NCBI GenBank assembly: GCA_016929525.1
Contig: JAFGIP010000082.1
Coordinates: 1-42,649, forward strand
From: Bacteroidales bacterium
GTDB taxonomy: Bacteria; Bacteroidota; Bacteroidia; Bacteroidales; UBA10428
Direction: 5' to 3'
Length of the DNA stretch: 42,649 nucleotides
The notes below the pieces were generated by a model. It made no database searches and was not told the DNA's origin. It saw nothing but the letters and a program-made list of their open reading frames with translations. A program made the position numbers and the translations under genes. Position 1 is the stretch's first letter. Each line of letters opens with the position of its first letter. Shown piece by piece: positions 34,122 through 42,563 of the stretch.

Positions 34122-35147
34122 TTAAACTCCCTTTTTTGAAAGCATAACAGCTATAAACCGGGTAGCAGGTATCTCTGAAGTAATTATTATTATCATTACT
34201 ACCATAGGAACACTCAATACCATTCCCAGAATGCCCCAGATGGCTCCCCAGAAGGTAAGTGACAGAATTACAACCAATGGACTTATATTGAGTGAATCTC
34301 CCATAAGTCGCGGCTCGACAAGATTACCCATAACAAGCTGTACTGCCCCTACCAATGTAAGAACCAACACTCCGGGTAATATTTCACCAAACTGTAAAAA
34401 TGCAAATACTGTTGGGAAAAGTGTGGCTATTAGTGATCCTATGGTAGGTATATAGTTTAAAATAAAAATAATGAATGCCCAGAATAAAGGAGCATCGACA
34501 CCAATACTGATTAATACAATATAACTTAATATTCCTGTTACTACACTCACAATTGTTTTTAACACAAGATAACGGCTTATTGAGTTATCTATTTTTTTTA
34601 ATAAAAGATTCATTTCCCGAAACTTATCAATATTCGGATAAAGTGCTTTTATTTTAACCGAAAAAAAGGTTTCTTCTAGCAGTAAAAAAAGAGTATAGAT
34701 AAGTATAAGAAATGCATCACTGATAATTTCAGTAATGGAAGTAAACACTGAGGTAAGTAAACCCGTAAAATCGAAATCACCAATGAAATCTTTGATTTCA
34801 TTTAAAATATCGATTTTTAAAAGCTTATTGATTCCTGATGTGATTGTCGAAACGTTTGCCTGGTATGCAGTTAAAGATTTGGACAGTTCCTGAATATTAA
34901 AAATAAGTAATTTGGTTATCAGGGAAATCACAAGAAAAATAATGATGAAAGCTATTGTACTTAGTAACCATGAAGGAATTGTTTTACGTACCCATTTAAT
35001 TTTTTTAAGTCCTGACCGTATTTCTTTAATAAGAAACCATACGATAAGTGCAACAATTAAAGGAATAATAAGATCTTTACCAACTATCAGAATTATAACT
35101 ATTGCTATTGTAATCAATAGCATGTAGGCAACACGTTCCAGCCGCAT
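34122..35147 (-). CDS. AI-2E family transporter
   Basis: A 341-residue membrane protein of the AI-2E/PerM/YdiK superfamily. Typical order: two N-terminal helices (about 8-40), a helix near 65-85, a soluble helical stretch (about 86-150), then five C-terminal helices. These include FILNYIPTIGSLIATLFPTVFAFL and LVGAVQLVMGNLVEPRLMGDSLNISPLVVILSLTFWGAIWGILGMVLSVP, both strong family signatures. Substrates of these exporters vary; some act as Na+/H+ antiporters, and autoinducer-2 export is only one case. It lies 31 bases downstream of cysH on the same strand. Confidence 0.93.
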   Translation of the reverse strand: MRLERVAYMLLITIAIVIILIVGKDLIIPLIVALIVWFLIKEIRSGLKKIKWVRKTIPSWLLSTIAFIIIFLVISLITKLLIFNIQELSKSLTAYQANVSTITSGINKLLKIDILNEIKDFIGDFDFTGLLTSVFTSITEIISDAFLILIYTLFLLLEETFFSVKIKALYPNIDKFREMNLLLKKIDNSISRYLVLKTIVSVVTGILSYIVLISIGVDAPLFWAFIIFILNYIPTIGSLIATLFPTVFAFLQFGEILPGVLVLTLVGAVQLVMGNLVEPRLMGDSLNISPLVVILSLTFWGAIWGILGMVLSVPMVVMIIIITSEIPATRFIAVMLSKKGV

Positions 35148-35178
35148 AATAAATTATTGTTATTGTTTTAAAATACGA

Positions 35179-35886
35179 TTATTCTTTAACATGAAGTCCA
35201 CATTCACTATGTTCCGGTGATTCCCACCACCAGCGGCCTGCGCGAAAGTCTTCACCAGGCTTTACAGCCCTGGTGCACGGTTGACAGCCAATGCTCGGAT
35301 AGCCCTTATCATGTAAAGGATTGTATGGTACATTATGTTTTTTAATATAGGCCCATACCTGTTTTTCAGTCCAGCTTAAAAGCGGATTAGCCTTTATCAC
35401 TTTATACTGTTCTTCCCATTCTACAAGTGGTGTGTAGAACCGAGTAAGCGACTGGTCTTTTCTTAAACCTGTTACCCATATATCAACATCGGCTAAAGCT
35501 CTTTTTAAAGGTTCTATCTTTCTTATGCGGCAACACTCTTTCCTGTTTTCAATACTTTTATAAAACAGGTTCACACCTTTTTCATTGACCATTTTTTCCA
35601 CATCTTGCTGGTTTGGAAAATATATGTCTATATTGATATCATATTTTTCGTTAGTTATTTCAATAAGGTCATGAATCTCCTGGAATAATCTTCCTGTATC
35701 GAACGTAAAGACAGTGAATTTCCCTTTTGTTTCAGACAACATATCAGTCAGTACCTGGTCTTCAGCACCAAGGCTAGATCCCAAAGCAACATTCCCTTCA
35801 AACTCGTTTACAAAGAAAGACAAAATTTCTTCAGCACTTTTCGCTTCCATTAATTTCTGCAACTTCTCTATTCTTTTTTCCATCAC
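35179..35886 (-). CDS. cysH: Adenylyl-/phosphoadenylyl-sulfate reductase
   Basis: Thioredoxin-dependent reduction of activated sulfate to sulfite in assimilation. The 235-residue protein has the PP-loop-like SSLGAEDQVLTDML, TFDTGRLFQE and VTGLRKDQS. Cysteine pairs Cys118-Cys119 (ECCRIRKIEPLKRAL) and Cys201/Cys204 (SIGCQPCTRAV) are the ligands of the [4Fe-4S] cluster found in enzymes that use APS, so APS is the likely substrate. The catalytic Cys229 lies in the C-terminal ECGLH motif. No other sulfate-assimilation genes are seen. It starts 6 bases after nhaA ends, so the two are probably co-transcribed. Confidence 0.95.
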   Translation of the reverse strand: MMEKRIEKLQKLMEAKSAEEILSFFVNEFEGNVALGSSLGAEDQVLTDMLSETKGKFTVFTFDTGRLFQEIHDLIEITNEKYDINIDIYFPNQQDVEKMVNEKGVNLFYKSIENRKECCRIRKIEPLKRALADVDIWVTGLRKDQSLTRFYTPLVEWEEQYKVIKANPLLSWTEKQVWAYIKKHNVPYNPLHDKGYPSIGCQPCTRAVKPGEDFRAGRWWWESPEHSECGLHVKE

Positions 35887-35892
35887 ATTAAA

Positions 35893-37224
35893 TTATTCAG
35901 ATGAATTCTCTTTTTTCAATGACATACGCAGTACAATATACCCTAATATACCTGCAATAAGAGATCCGACAAGTATTCCGATCTTGGCAGGATCAAGTAA
36001 ACGCGAATTTAAGAATGCAAGATTAGCAATAAAAAGCGACATGGTAAAACCCATTCCACCCAGAAATCCTAAACCAAGAATGTGCACCCACCTCACATTT
36101 TCAGGTAAAACACCTATACCCAATTTAACACTCAACCATGTAAACAGGAATATACCTCCTACCTTACCAAGGATCAAACTCTGCTCAATCGTACCGCTTA
36201 GCTGAGTAAAGATGTCATTAAACTCAGCAGCTTTAAAAACAACACCAGCATTAGTAAGAGCAAACAATGGCATAACTACGAACGTAACAAAATGATGCAA
36301 TGTATGCTCCAGAGACTGAACTGGACTTTGAACCCTATTTAGTTCATCCTCCATATTATCAATTGAATCAAGTTGTTCTCCGGAAAGAGTTATTTCATCA
36401 CTGCAATCTTCGGGACAAAAAAGTTCAAGATTTATATCCATTCTCCTTCTGAATGTACCAACATCTAATTTTCTTTTAAGAGGTACAGTGAAAGCAATCA
36501 TTACACCTGCAATAGTAGGATGTATACCGGATTTTAAAAAAAGAAACCATATTATCCATCCTATAATCATATAAGCCGGAATATAACGAATATCAGCACG
36601 GTTAAATAAAACAAGAACAAAAAACAATGTCAGTGCTATCAGTAAGTAATTCCAGTGCATTTCTCCACTATAAAATAATGCGATAACCACAACTGCACCC
36701 AGGTCATCAATTACGGCAAAAGCCACGAGAAATACTTTAATGCTAAGTGGTACCCTTTTTCCTAACAGACTTAGTACTCCCAATGAAAAGGCAATATCTG
36801 TTGCCATTGGAATACCCCACCCGGTCTCTGTTTGGGTATCTTTATTAACAATAATAAAAATGATCGCCGGTAACAGCATTCCCCCTATTGCAGCTGTAAT
36901 AGGTAAGCTTGCTTTTTTAAAAGACGAAAGCTCACCGACAACGAGTTCACGTTTAATTTCCAGTCCGACAACAAAAAAGAAAATGGCCATTAAACCATCA
37001 TTTATCCAATGCAGTAAGCTTTTGGATAAGGCAAAATCTTCAACACCAATAGTCAGATGAAGCTCCCAAAAGTGTGTATAATTAAGTCCCCATCGTGAAT
37101 TAGCCCAAAATAAAGCTATTATCGTAAATAACAGAAGGACAATGCCTCCTGCTGCCTCAATTTGCAGGAATCGCTGGAAAGGATTTACTATTGTTTCTAA
37201 TACTTTCCTCCGATCTTTAATCAT
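35893..37224 (-). CDS. nhaA: Na+/H+ antiporter NhaA
   Basis: Inner-membrane antiporter that expels Na+ in exchange for protons. The 443-residue protein shows the family segments: NDGLMAIFFFVVGLEIKRELVVGELSSF, GWGIPMATDIAFSLGVL, the ion-binding Asp pair in AVIDDLGAVVVIALFYSGE, and HPTIAGVMIAFTVP. The C-terminal half has PLFALTNAGV and LGFLGGMGFTMSLFIANLAF. It is about 55 residues longer than the E. coli protein because of an acidic loop (about 265-305) containing CPEDC. It heads a run with cysH and the AI-2E transporter. Confidence 0.96.
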   Translation of the reverse strand: MIKDRRKVLETIVNPFQRFLQIEAAGGIVLLLFTIIALFWANSRWGLNYTHFWELHLTIGVEDFALSKSLLHWINDGLMAIFFFVVGLEIKRELVVGELSSFKKASLPITAAIGGMLLPAIIFIIVNKDTQTETGWGIPMATDIAFSLGVLSLLGKRVPLSIKVFLVAFAVIDDLGAVVVIALFYSGEMHWNYLLIALTLFFVLVLFNRADIRYIPAYMIIGWIIWFLFLKSGIHPTIAGVMIAFTVPLKRKLDVGTFRRRMDINLELFCPEDCSDEITLSGEQLDSIDNMEDELNRVQSPVQSLEHTLHHFVTFVVMPLFALTNAGVVFKAAEFNDIFTQLSGTIEQSLILGKVGGIFLFTWLSVKLGIGVLPENVRWVHILGLGFLGGMGFTMSLFIANLAFLNSRLLDPAKIGILVGSLIAGILGYIVLRMSLKKENSSE

Positions 37225-37297
37225 TAGCCAGATATTTTTTATTATCGGTCACAGAAAAAATACTGCTAATTCACTAACCAAAAAGTGATAAACATGT

Positions 37298-38038
37298 TTA
37301 CAGGTTGTTCGTCAGCTTTTTGAATTCTTCTGATTTAGCTACTGTTTCAATTCTTTCCAGACGTCCAAACTCCAGCCATATATCATTATCATGACGAAAA
37401 CCATGAATAGGTTCAATTTCCATCAGTCTAAGATATAAATCGATAACAGAAAAGGCCCCTTCTTCTTCAATCTGCCTGAAAATTTCGGGTTCTATAATAT
37501 GAATTCCGCTAAAGCCAAGTGCACTTAAAGCAGTTTCAGCATATGTTCCTTTTACCTCTTTAGTTTTATTGTCTTTCCAGCCAACAAGTTTCATATTTGC
37601 ATCAAACAATAATGATCTGCTTGTATCTCGTTTCTTTACGGCAAGCGTTACCAGTGAATTCCTGCTTTTATGGAATTCCAGCATTATTTTTATATCAAGA
37701 TTAGTTAATACATCTACTGCCATCAGCAGAAATGGTTCTTCATTTTTTAAAAAATCAGAAGCTTTTTTAATGGCACCACCTGTGTCTAAAAGTTGGCAGC
37801 GTTCATCGGAGAAACTTATTTTAATATCAAAATAATTATTGGCTTTTATATACCGTACTATTTTATTTGCTAAATGATGAACATTGACAATTATATCATC
37901 AATGCCATGTTTTTTTAAATACTTTACAGCAAGTTCAAGCATTGTATATCCCCCAATTTCTACCAGGGCCTTAGGTGTATTATCCGTTAGCGGCCTCAGT
38001 CTGGTTCCAAGTCCTGCAGCAAGAATCATTGCTTTCAT
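37298..38038 (-). CDS. Sugar-1-phosphate nucleotidyltransferase (MurU-like)
   Basis: A 246-residue nucleotidyltransferase. The pyrophosphorylase signature G-L-G-T-R-L-R-P-L-T is at residues 9-18, followed by PKALVEIGG, then VNVHHLANKI, LLDTGGAIKKA and the acidic AVDVLTN. The short length without a hexapeptide-repeat domain resembles MurU, which makes UDP-MurNAc from MurNAc-1-phosphate in peptidoglycan recycling. The next gene upstream on the same strand (159 bases away) is an AmgK-like kinase fusion, which supports an AmgK-MurU pair. Without the genomic check, a GDP-mannose type activity cannot be excluded. Confidence 0.85.
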   Translation of the reverse strand: MKAMILAAGLGTRLRPLTDNTPKALVEIGGYTMLELAVKYLKKHGIDDIIVNVHHLANKIVRYIKANNYFDIKISFSDERCQLLDTGGAIKKASDFLKNEEPFLLMAVDVLTNLDIKIMLEFHKSRNSLVTLAVKKRDTSRSLLFDANMKLVGWKDNKTKEVKGTYAETALSALGFSGIHIIEPEIFRQIEEEGAFSVIDLYLRLMEIEPIHGFRHDNDIWLEFGRLERIETVAKSEEFKKLTNNL

Positions 38039-38197
38039 AATAAGCTAATGTTCAATGATTATATCGATGTTTTATTAGTGTGTTTTTATCTTCTTTACTT
38101 TACCAAATGCTTTTCTTTATGCACCTGTTCATTGCATCATTTAAAATAATATTTAACTTTTTTTTATCTAATTTTCAGAATTATATTATCACTTTTC

Positions 38198-39643
38198 TTA
38201 GACATGCTTTTTGTCATCCGCCCTTTCTTCTAATTCCCGGTGTACTAAATTTATATTAATATTATACTTGTTACTTATTATTTTTTGCATTCTTTCAGCA
38301 CAATACACAGATCGATGCTGGCCGCCTGTACAACCAAAACTGACCATAAGATGTTCAAAATTCCTGTTACAATATTCATCAATTGATTTTGCAACCAGAT
38401 TACACGCTTGATTTATAAATATCTCCATATCATTCTTTTCTTCCAGAAAATTAATTACCTCTAAATCTTTCCCAGTAAGTCCTTTGTACTTTTCAAATTT
38501 TCCGGGATTTGGCAAAGCCCTGCAATCGAAAACAAATCCACCACCGTTCCCTGAATAGTCTGTTGGAATTCCTTTTTTATAAGAAAAACTGAATATAGTA
38601 AGATTGAACTGATCCGGGACAATTGTTGGAAATTTTTCTGCTAAGTACTCCGGGAGTCTTCGCAGTAATTCTTTAAGATAAGGTATCTCTTTATTAAAAC
38701 TGTATCTGTCTAGCACACTTACCAAATTTTTTAATGCCGGAGGTATGCTATGCAGGAAAAAAGCCTTCTGCTCAAAATATCCACGATAACCATATGCACC
38801 AAAAGCCTGAAGCAGTCTGATAAGAATAAATAAGGGAAAATATTTTAAAAATTCACTCTGACTGAAAAAACTGTAGTTTGAATAAACCTCTAAGTAATGT
38901 CTTAGGATTTCATCTCTTTGTTCCTCAGTAAGTCCTACCTTTGCATCATAAATAAGCGAAGCCAGGTCATATTGTAATGCACCTCTTCTTCCCCCCTGAT
39001 AATCGATACAATATATTTGGTTATTGTGGATCATCAGATTTCTTGACTGAAAATCGCGAAATAAGAAAAAGTCATAAGGAGCTTTTAAGAGGTGGTCTGT
39101 TAGACTGTCAAAATCGGTTTCAAGTTTTTGCTCATGGAATGGAACACCTGCCAATTTCAGAAAATAATATTTAAAATAGTTCAGGTCCCATTTTATCGAC
39201 TGTTTGTCAAATGCTTCACGCGGATAACAATTGGAGAAATCAAAACCTTTTGCTGCCTGATACTGAATCAATGGCATCTGATCAATTACCTTTTTATACC
39301 AGTATAAAATCTCTTTATCTCTGTTGTCAACATGACATTGTGTAACGTAATCGAATAAAGTTGTATTACCTAGGTCTTCCGTCAGATATAGATGTTTATC
39401 TTTATGAATGCAAAAGACAGAAGGAACATTAACACCCGCATCATTTAATTTTTTTGTTATATAAAAAAAAGCCTCATTCTCGGGAATATCAGTGTTATAA
39501 GCTCCGACCGCTTTATATCCGCCAGAGCTTAACCTGAAATATTGCCTGTTTGATGCAGTTTGTGGCAATGGCTCAACATTGGTATCTTTTACTTTAAAGT
39601 ATTGCTCAAAAAGTTCAATAAGCTTATTATAGTATATATACAT
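38198..39643 (-). CDS. AmgK-like sugar kinase fused to a RapZ C-terminal domain
   Basis: A 481-residue fusion. Residues about 1-330 are an aminoglycoside-phosphotransferase-like kinase: nucleotide-lobe LTEDLGNTTLFDYV, catalytic Asp197 and Asn202 in LFRDFQSRNLMI (the usual His before Asp is Arg), and metal-binding Asp214 in CIDYQGGRRG. AmgK enzymes of this type phosphorylate MurNAc/GlcNAc at the anomeric position. Residues about 346-471 match the C-terminal domain of RapZ, with FDCRALPNPG and the hallmark GCTGGQHRSV (Cys438-His443). In E. coli that domain binds glucosamine-6-phosphate and the sRNA GlmZ. The RapZ P-loop domain is absent, replaced by the kinase. The MurU-like gene follows. Confidence 0.9.
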   Translation of the reverse strand: MYIYYNKLIELFEQYFKVKDTNVEPLPQTASNRQYFRLSSGGYKAVGAYNTDIPENEAFFYITKKLNDAGVNVPSVFCIHKDKHLYLTEDLGNTTLFDYVTQCHVDNRDKEILYWYKKVIDQMPLIQYQAAKGFDFSNCYPREAFDKQSIKWDLNYFKYYFLKLAGVPFHEQKLETDFDSLTDHLLKAPYDFFLFRDFQSRNLMIHNNQIYCIDYQGGRRGALQYDLASLIYDAKVGLTEEQRDEILRHYLEVYSNYSFFSQSEFLKYFPLFILIRLLQAFGAYGYRGYFEQKAFFLHSIPPALKNLVSVLDRYSFNKEIPYLKELLRRLPEYLAEKFPTIVPDQFNLTIFSFSYKKGIPTDYSGNGGGFVFDCRALPNPGKFEKYKGLTGKDLEVINFLEEKNDMEIFINQACNLVAKSIDEYCNRNFEHLMVSFGCTGGQHRSVYCAERMQKIISNKYNININLVHRELEERADDKKHV

Positions 39644-39654
39644 AGTGAATATTA

Positions 39655-41073
39655 TTAATCAATCTGTTTGCTGCAATTTACAATTGTATTAAAAGCCTCT
39701 GTTACATGCGTCTTTTTAGTATTTGTCTGTGCACATACAAACCTCAAAGTAAATTTATCATCAATAACTGTATGAGACAGATATGCCTTCCCTGTTTTAT
39801 TTATTGTTTCCAGCAGACTGAAATTTAATTTATTCAAATCATTCTTTTCAGAAACAGGTTCTGGATGATATCGAAAACATACAACAGCAAGATTCCTTGA
39901 CACTACTAATTCGAAATCTTTATGATTATTAATTAGTTGTTCAAAATATATGGCGAGATTTATATGTTCTCTGATACGCTCTTTGATCTCATCCACTCCA
40001 AAATTTCGAATAACGAACCATAATTTAAGCGATCTGAATCTTCTTCCAAGTTGTAGGCTCCAGTTGCTATAATCACTAGCTTCATTAGCATCAGGCGTTT
40101 TTAAATATTCCGGAACCATGCTAAATGTTTTTTGAAGATGGTTTCTGTCTTTAATAAAGAATACAGAGCAATCGAAATTAGTGAACATCCACTTATGAGG
40201 ATTGAATACAATACTATCAGCATTTTCTAATCCGTGTATCTCTTTTCTAAATTCAGGAAGAACAAGAGCAGAGCCTGCAAATGCCGCATCGATGTGAAGC
40301 CAAACCTTATATTTTTTTGCGATCTCTGCTATTTCACCAACAGGATCTATTGCACAAGTACCAGTAGTTCCTATTGTAGCAATAATACAAGTTGGCAATA
40401 AATTATTTCCTAAATCTTTTTTTATGGATTTCTCCAACTGATCTGGATCCATACCATATTTTATATCAGTTCCTACTTTTACAAGATTTTCACTTCCTAT
40501 GCCCGCTATTCGTATTGCTTTATCAATAGAAGAATGAGTTTCAGAAGAACAATAATATCTAAGTGGTAATTTACCCGTCCCAAATGAATTTGATTTAAAT
40601 CCTGTAATTCTTTCCCGGGCAGCGACAACAGCACTTAAACTGGCAATGGAAGCGGTATCATAAATGACTCCTTTGAATTTTTCTGGCAGATCAATCATTT
40701 GTCGTAACCAGTCCATAACAACTTCTTCAAGTTCTGTTGCAGCAGGAGATGTAATCCATTTCATCGCCTGGACACCCAGTGCAGCAGTTAAAATTTCTGC
40801 CAGTACAGACGGAATACTGCTATTTGCCGGAAAGTATGCAAAATTTCGCGGACTCTGCCAATGTGTTACCCCGGGAATAATAACATTTTTAAAATCATTG
40901 AATATGGCTTCAATTGGTTCACCAGAATAAGGTGGATGTTCAGGAAGTCTTTTCTTTATATCTCCATAATTAACCTGCGATCTTACAGGAAAATTTTCAA
41001 CATGATTAAAATATCCCGAAATCCAATCTATGAAAGAATAAGCTTCCGACTTAAAATCTTCATTTTTAATCAT
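39655..41073 (-). CDS. Group II PLP-dependent decarboxylase (aromatic-amino-acid type)
   Basis: A 472-residue enzyme of the aromatic-L-amino-acid/histidine/tyrosine decarboxylase family. It has the substrate-pocket HWQSPRNFAYFPANSS at 71-86, SSETHSSIDKAIRIAG with the ring-stacking His180, HIDAAFAG with Asp262, and the PLP-binding Lys294 in NPHKWMFTNFDC. The length is right for the family. Likely substrates are Tyr, Phe, Trp or DOPA, giving the amine and CO2; the exact one cannot be told. No amino-acid/amine antiporter is adjacent. It ends 11 bases before the kinase-RapZ gene on the same strand, so it may be its upstream operon partner. Confidence 0.93.
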   Translation of the reverse strand: MIKNEDFKSEAYSFIDWISGYFNHVENFPVRSQVNYGDIKKRLPEHPPYSGEPIEAIFNDFKNVIIPGVTHWQSPRNFAYFPANSSIPSVLAEILTAALGVQAMKWITSPAATELEEVVMDWLRQMIDLPEKFKGVIYDTASIASLSAVVAARERITGFKSNSFGTGKLPLRYYCSSETHSSIDKAIRIAGIGSENLVKVGTDIKYGMDPDQLEKSIKKDLGNNLLPTCIIATIGTTGTCAIDPVGEIAEIAKKYKVWLHIDAAFAGSALVLPEFRKEIHGLENADSIVFNPHKWMFTNFDCSVFFIKDRNHLQKTFSMVPEYLKTPDANEASDYSNWSLQLGRRFRSLKLWFVIRNFGVDEIKERIREHINLAIYFEQLINNHKDFELVVSRNLAVVCFRYHPEPVSEKNDLNKLNFSLLETINKTGKAYLSHTVIDDKFTLRFVCAQTNTKKTHVTEAFNTIVNCSKQID

Positions 41074-41197
41074 ATAGTGTTGCGATTTAATCTATATTAA
41101 CTATCTTTTACTAAAATTTAGCAGAAATTATATGAATTGCTTATTTTGTGATTATTAAATGATTTAATAAATTTAATTAAACAGATAAAACACGGCT

Positions 41198-41653
41198 ATG
41201 AAATTAGAAATATATGATGCAAATGACCTCAATTTTGTAGAATTAAATTATACAGGAGGTAACGATACTTATATCCGGTGTGATAAAGAATCAAAATACA
41301 TTGACAGTATTGTGTTTAATCTGTTTACACCCTGTTTTGAAACAGCAAATAAATTATACGAATATTACGGACCAACAAAATACAACGCCCGAAAAATAAT
41401 ACCCTTAAGAAATGAACTAATTAAGCACATGGAAACACTTGAAATGATCAATTCATTTGATACATTTAAAGAACATATAAGCTCGCATTTTCTTGGAAAA
41501 GAATTCCTCGAAGCTCTTATTATTGCTGAGACGGATTTAAATAAAAACTGGAAAGAATACTTGGCAAAATTAATTAAGGTTAATAAAGAAATTATTGAAC
41601 TTACCGAAAAATGTGCCGATGAAGAGAAAATACTCTGGGTTGTTGGATATTAA
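41198..41653 (+). CDS. Hypothetical protein
   Basis: A 151-residue soluble protein of no family I recognise. The first 50 residues look like a small beta unit (MKLEIYDANDLNFVELNYTGG...DSIVFNLF). The rest is helical and charged (RNELIKHMETLEMINSFDTFKEHISS, KNWKEYLAKLIKVNKEIIELTEK). It has no signal or membrane segment. Its stop codon overlaps the convergent aat stop by 3 bases. AT-rich codon use is normal for the window. It could be a conserved Bacteroidota protein of unknown role. Confidence 0.7.
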   Translation: MKLEIYDANDLNFVELNYTGGNDTYIRCDKESKYIDSIVFNLFTPCFETANKLYEYYGPTKYNARKIIPLRNELIKHMETLEMINSFDTFKEHISSHFLGKEFLEALIIAETDLNKNWKEYLAKLIKVNKEIIELTEKCADEEKILWVVGY

Positions 41654-42366
41654 TAATTCATACTCCATCTGCCTTTCTTTGTGGGAAATTTTAAAGCCTC
41701 GTTTAAAATCTTTAAAAATTTAGCTCTTTCAATATCCTCTGCTCCCATACTTCTTAAATGTGAGGTAGACTGCTGCACATCGATAAAGTGGTAATCCCAG
41801 TTTAACATCAGCTTATTCAAATAGAATAATGCAATCTTCGATGCATTATTTACTTTGTAAAACATGGATTCCCCGAAAAAAGCCTTACCAAGGGATACTC
41901 CGTATAAACCACCAACTAGATTTTCTCCTTCATAGGTTTCAATACTATGCGCATAACCAAGTTCATGTAGTTTGATATAAGCTTTAATCACGTCTTTTGT
42001 AATCCAGGTGCCGATTTGCCCTGTGCGTTTAACTTTCGAACAATTTTTAATGACTTCCTTAAAATTAAAATCAATTCGTATTTCAAAGCGTTTGCTATTA
42101 AAAAACTGTTTAAAGGATTTTGAGCATTTGAATTTTTGAGGAAATAAAACCATTCGAGGGTTAGGCGACCACCACAAAACAGGTTCTCCCTCATTGTACC
42201 AGGGAAATATTCCCTGTGAATATGCAGCCAATAAAAATTCTTCCGACAGGTTACCTCCAACAGCGATCAACCCGTCATCTTCAGCATCATTTGGATTCGG
42301 GAAAATTATCTCTCTAGCCATATAACTAAAAAAGTTGTACCCTTTGATTTGTGATACAACCTTCAT
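41650..42366 (-). CDS. aat: Leucyl/phenylalanyl-tRNA-protein transferase
   Basis: N-degron pathway enzyme that transfers Leu or Phe from tRNA to the N-terminus of proteins starting with Lys or Arg, marking them for ClpSAP. The 238-residue protein has DGLIAVGGNLSEEFLLAAYSQGIFPWYNEGEPVLWWSPNPRMVLFP, GTWITKDVIKAYIKLHELGYAHSIETYEG, LVGGLYGVSLGKAFFGESMFYKVNNASKIAL and FIDVQQSTSHLRSMGAEDI, all family signatures. I keep the start at 42366 because residues 9-15 (GYNFFSY) align with the usual N-terminus; an ATG at 42321 (MAREIIFP) is possible and would leave a roomier leader. It follows tRNA-Leu(GAG) by only 5 bases on the same strand. Confidence 0.95.
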   Translation of the reverse strand: MKVVSQIKGYNFFSYMAREIIFPNPNDAEDDGLIAVGGNLSEEFLLAAYSQGIFPWYNEGEPVLWWSPNPRMVLFPQKFKCSKSFKQFFNSKRFEIRIDFNFKEVIKNCSKVKRTGQIGTWITKDVIKAYIKLHELGYAHSIETYEGENLVGGLYGVSLGKAFFGESMFYKVNNASKIALFYLNKLMLNWDYHFIDVQQSTSHLRSMGAEDIERAKFLKILNEALKFPTKKGRWSMNY

Positions 42367-42371
42367 CTTAG

Positions 42372-42456
42372 TGCCCAGGACAGGAATTGAACCTGCACGT
42401 CCTTAACGGACACATGGCCCTCAACCATGCGCGTCTACCATTTCCGCCACCTGGGC
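42372..42456 (-). tRNA. tRNA-Leu (anticodon GAG)
   Basis: A complete 85-base class II tRNA. Acceptor GCCCAGG/CCTGGGC, D-arm GCGG-AAATGGTAGA-CGC with the conserved GG, and anticodon stem CATGG/CCATG around TTGAGGG (anticodon at 42420-42422). It has a long variable arm and T-stem GCAGG/CCTGT around TTCAATT. Discriminator A; the CCA is not encoded. A -7 promoter element lies about 43 bases upstream, and aat follows directly. Confidence 0.97.
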
Positions 42457-42498
42457 AAAAGTAGTTCTGAGTTTGAGATTTGAGCGTAATTTATTAAA

Positions 42499-42506
42499 CA
42501 AAGGTA
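42499..42506 (-). promoter_or_regulatory. -7 promoter element of tRNA-Leu(GAG)-aat
   Basis: TACCTTTG on the minus strand fits TAnnTTTG and lies 42 bases before the mature tRNA 5' end. It suggests that the tRNA and aat have their own promoter, separate from the damaged tRNA upstream. Confidence 0.5.
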
Positions 42507-42563
42507 ATGAATAATAAACTCTCATACATCTATACTACCTCGCTCATACCCACTCTGCAATCG

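Noticed and set aside
35714-36205. Open frame of 163 codons on the plus strand
   Set aside because: It lies antisense across cysH and nhaA, both with clear family motifs; its product has no recognisable features.
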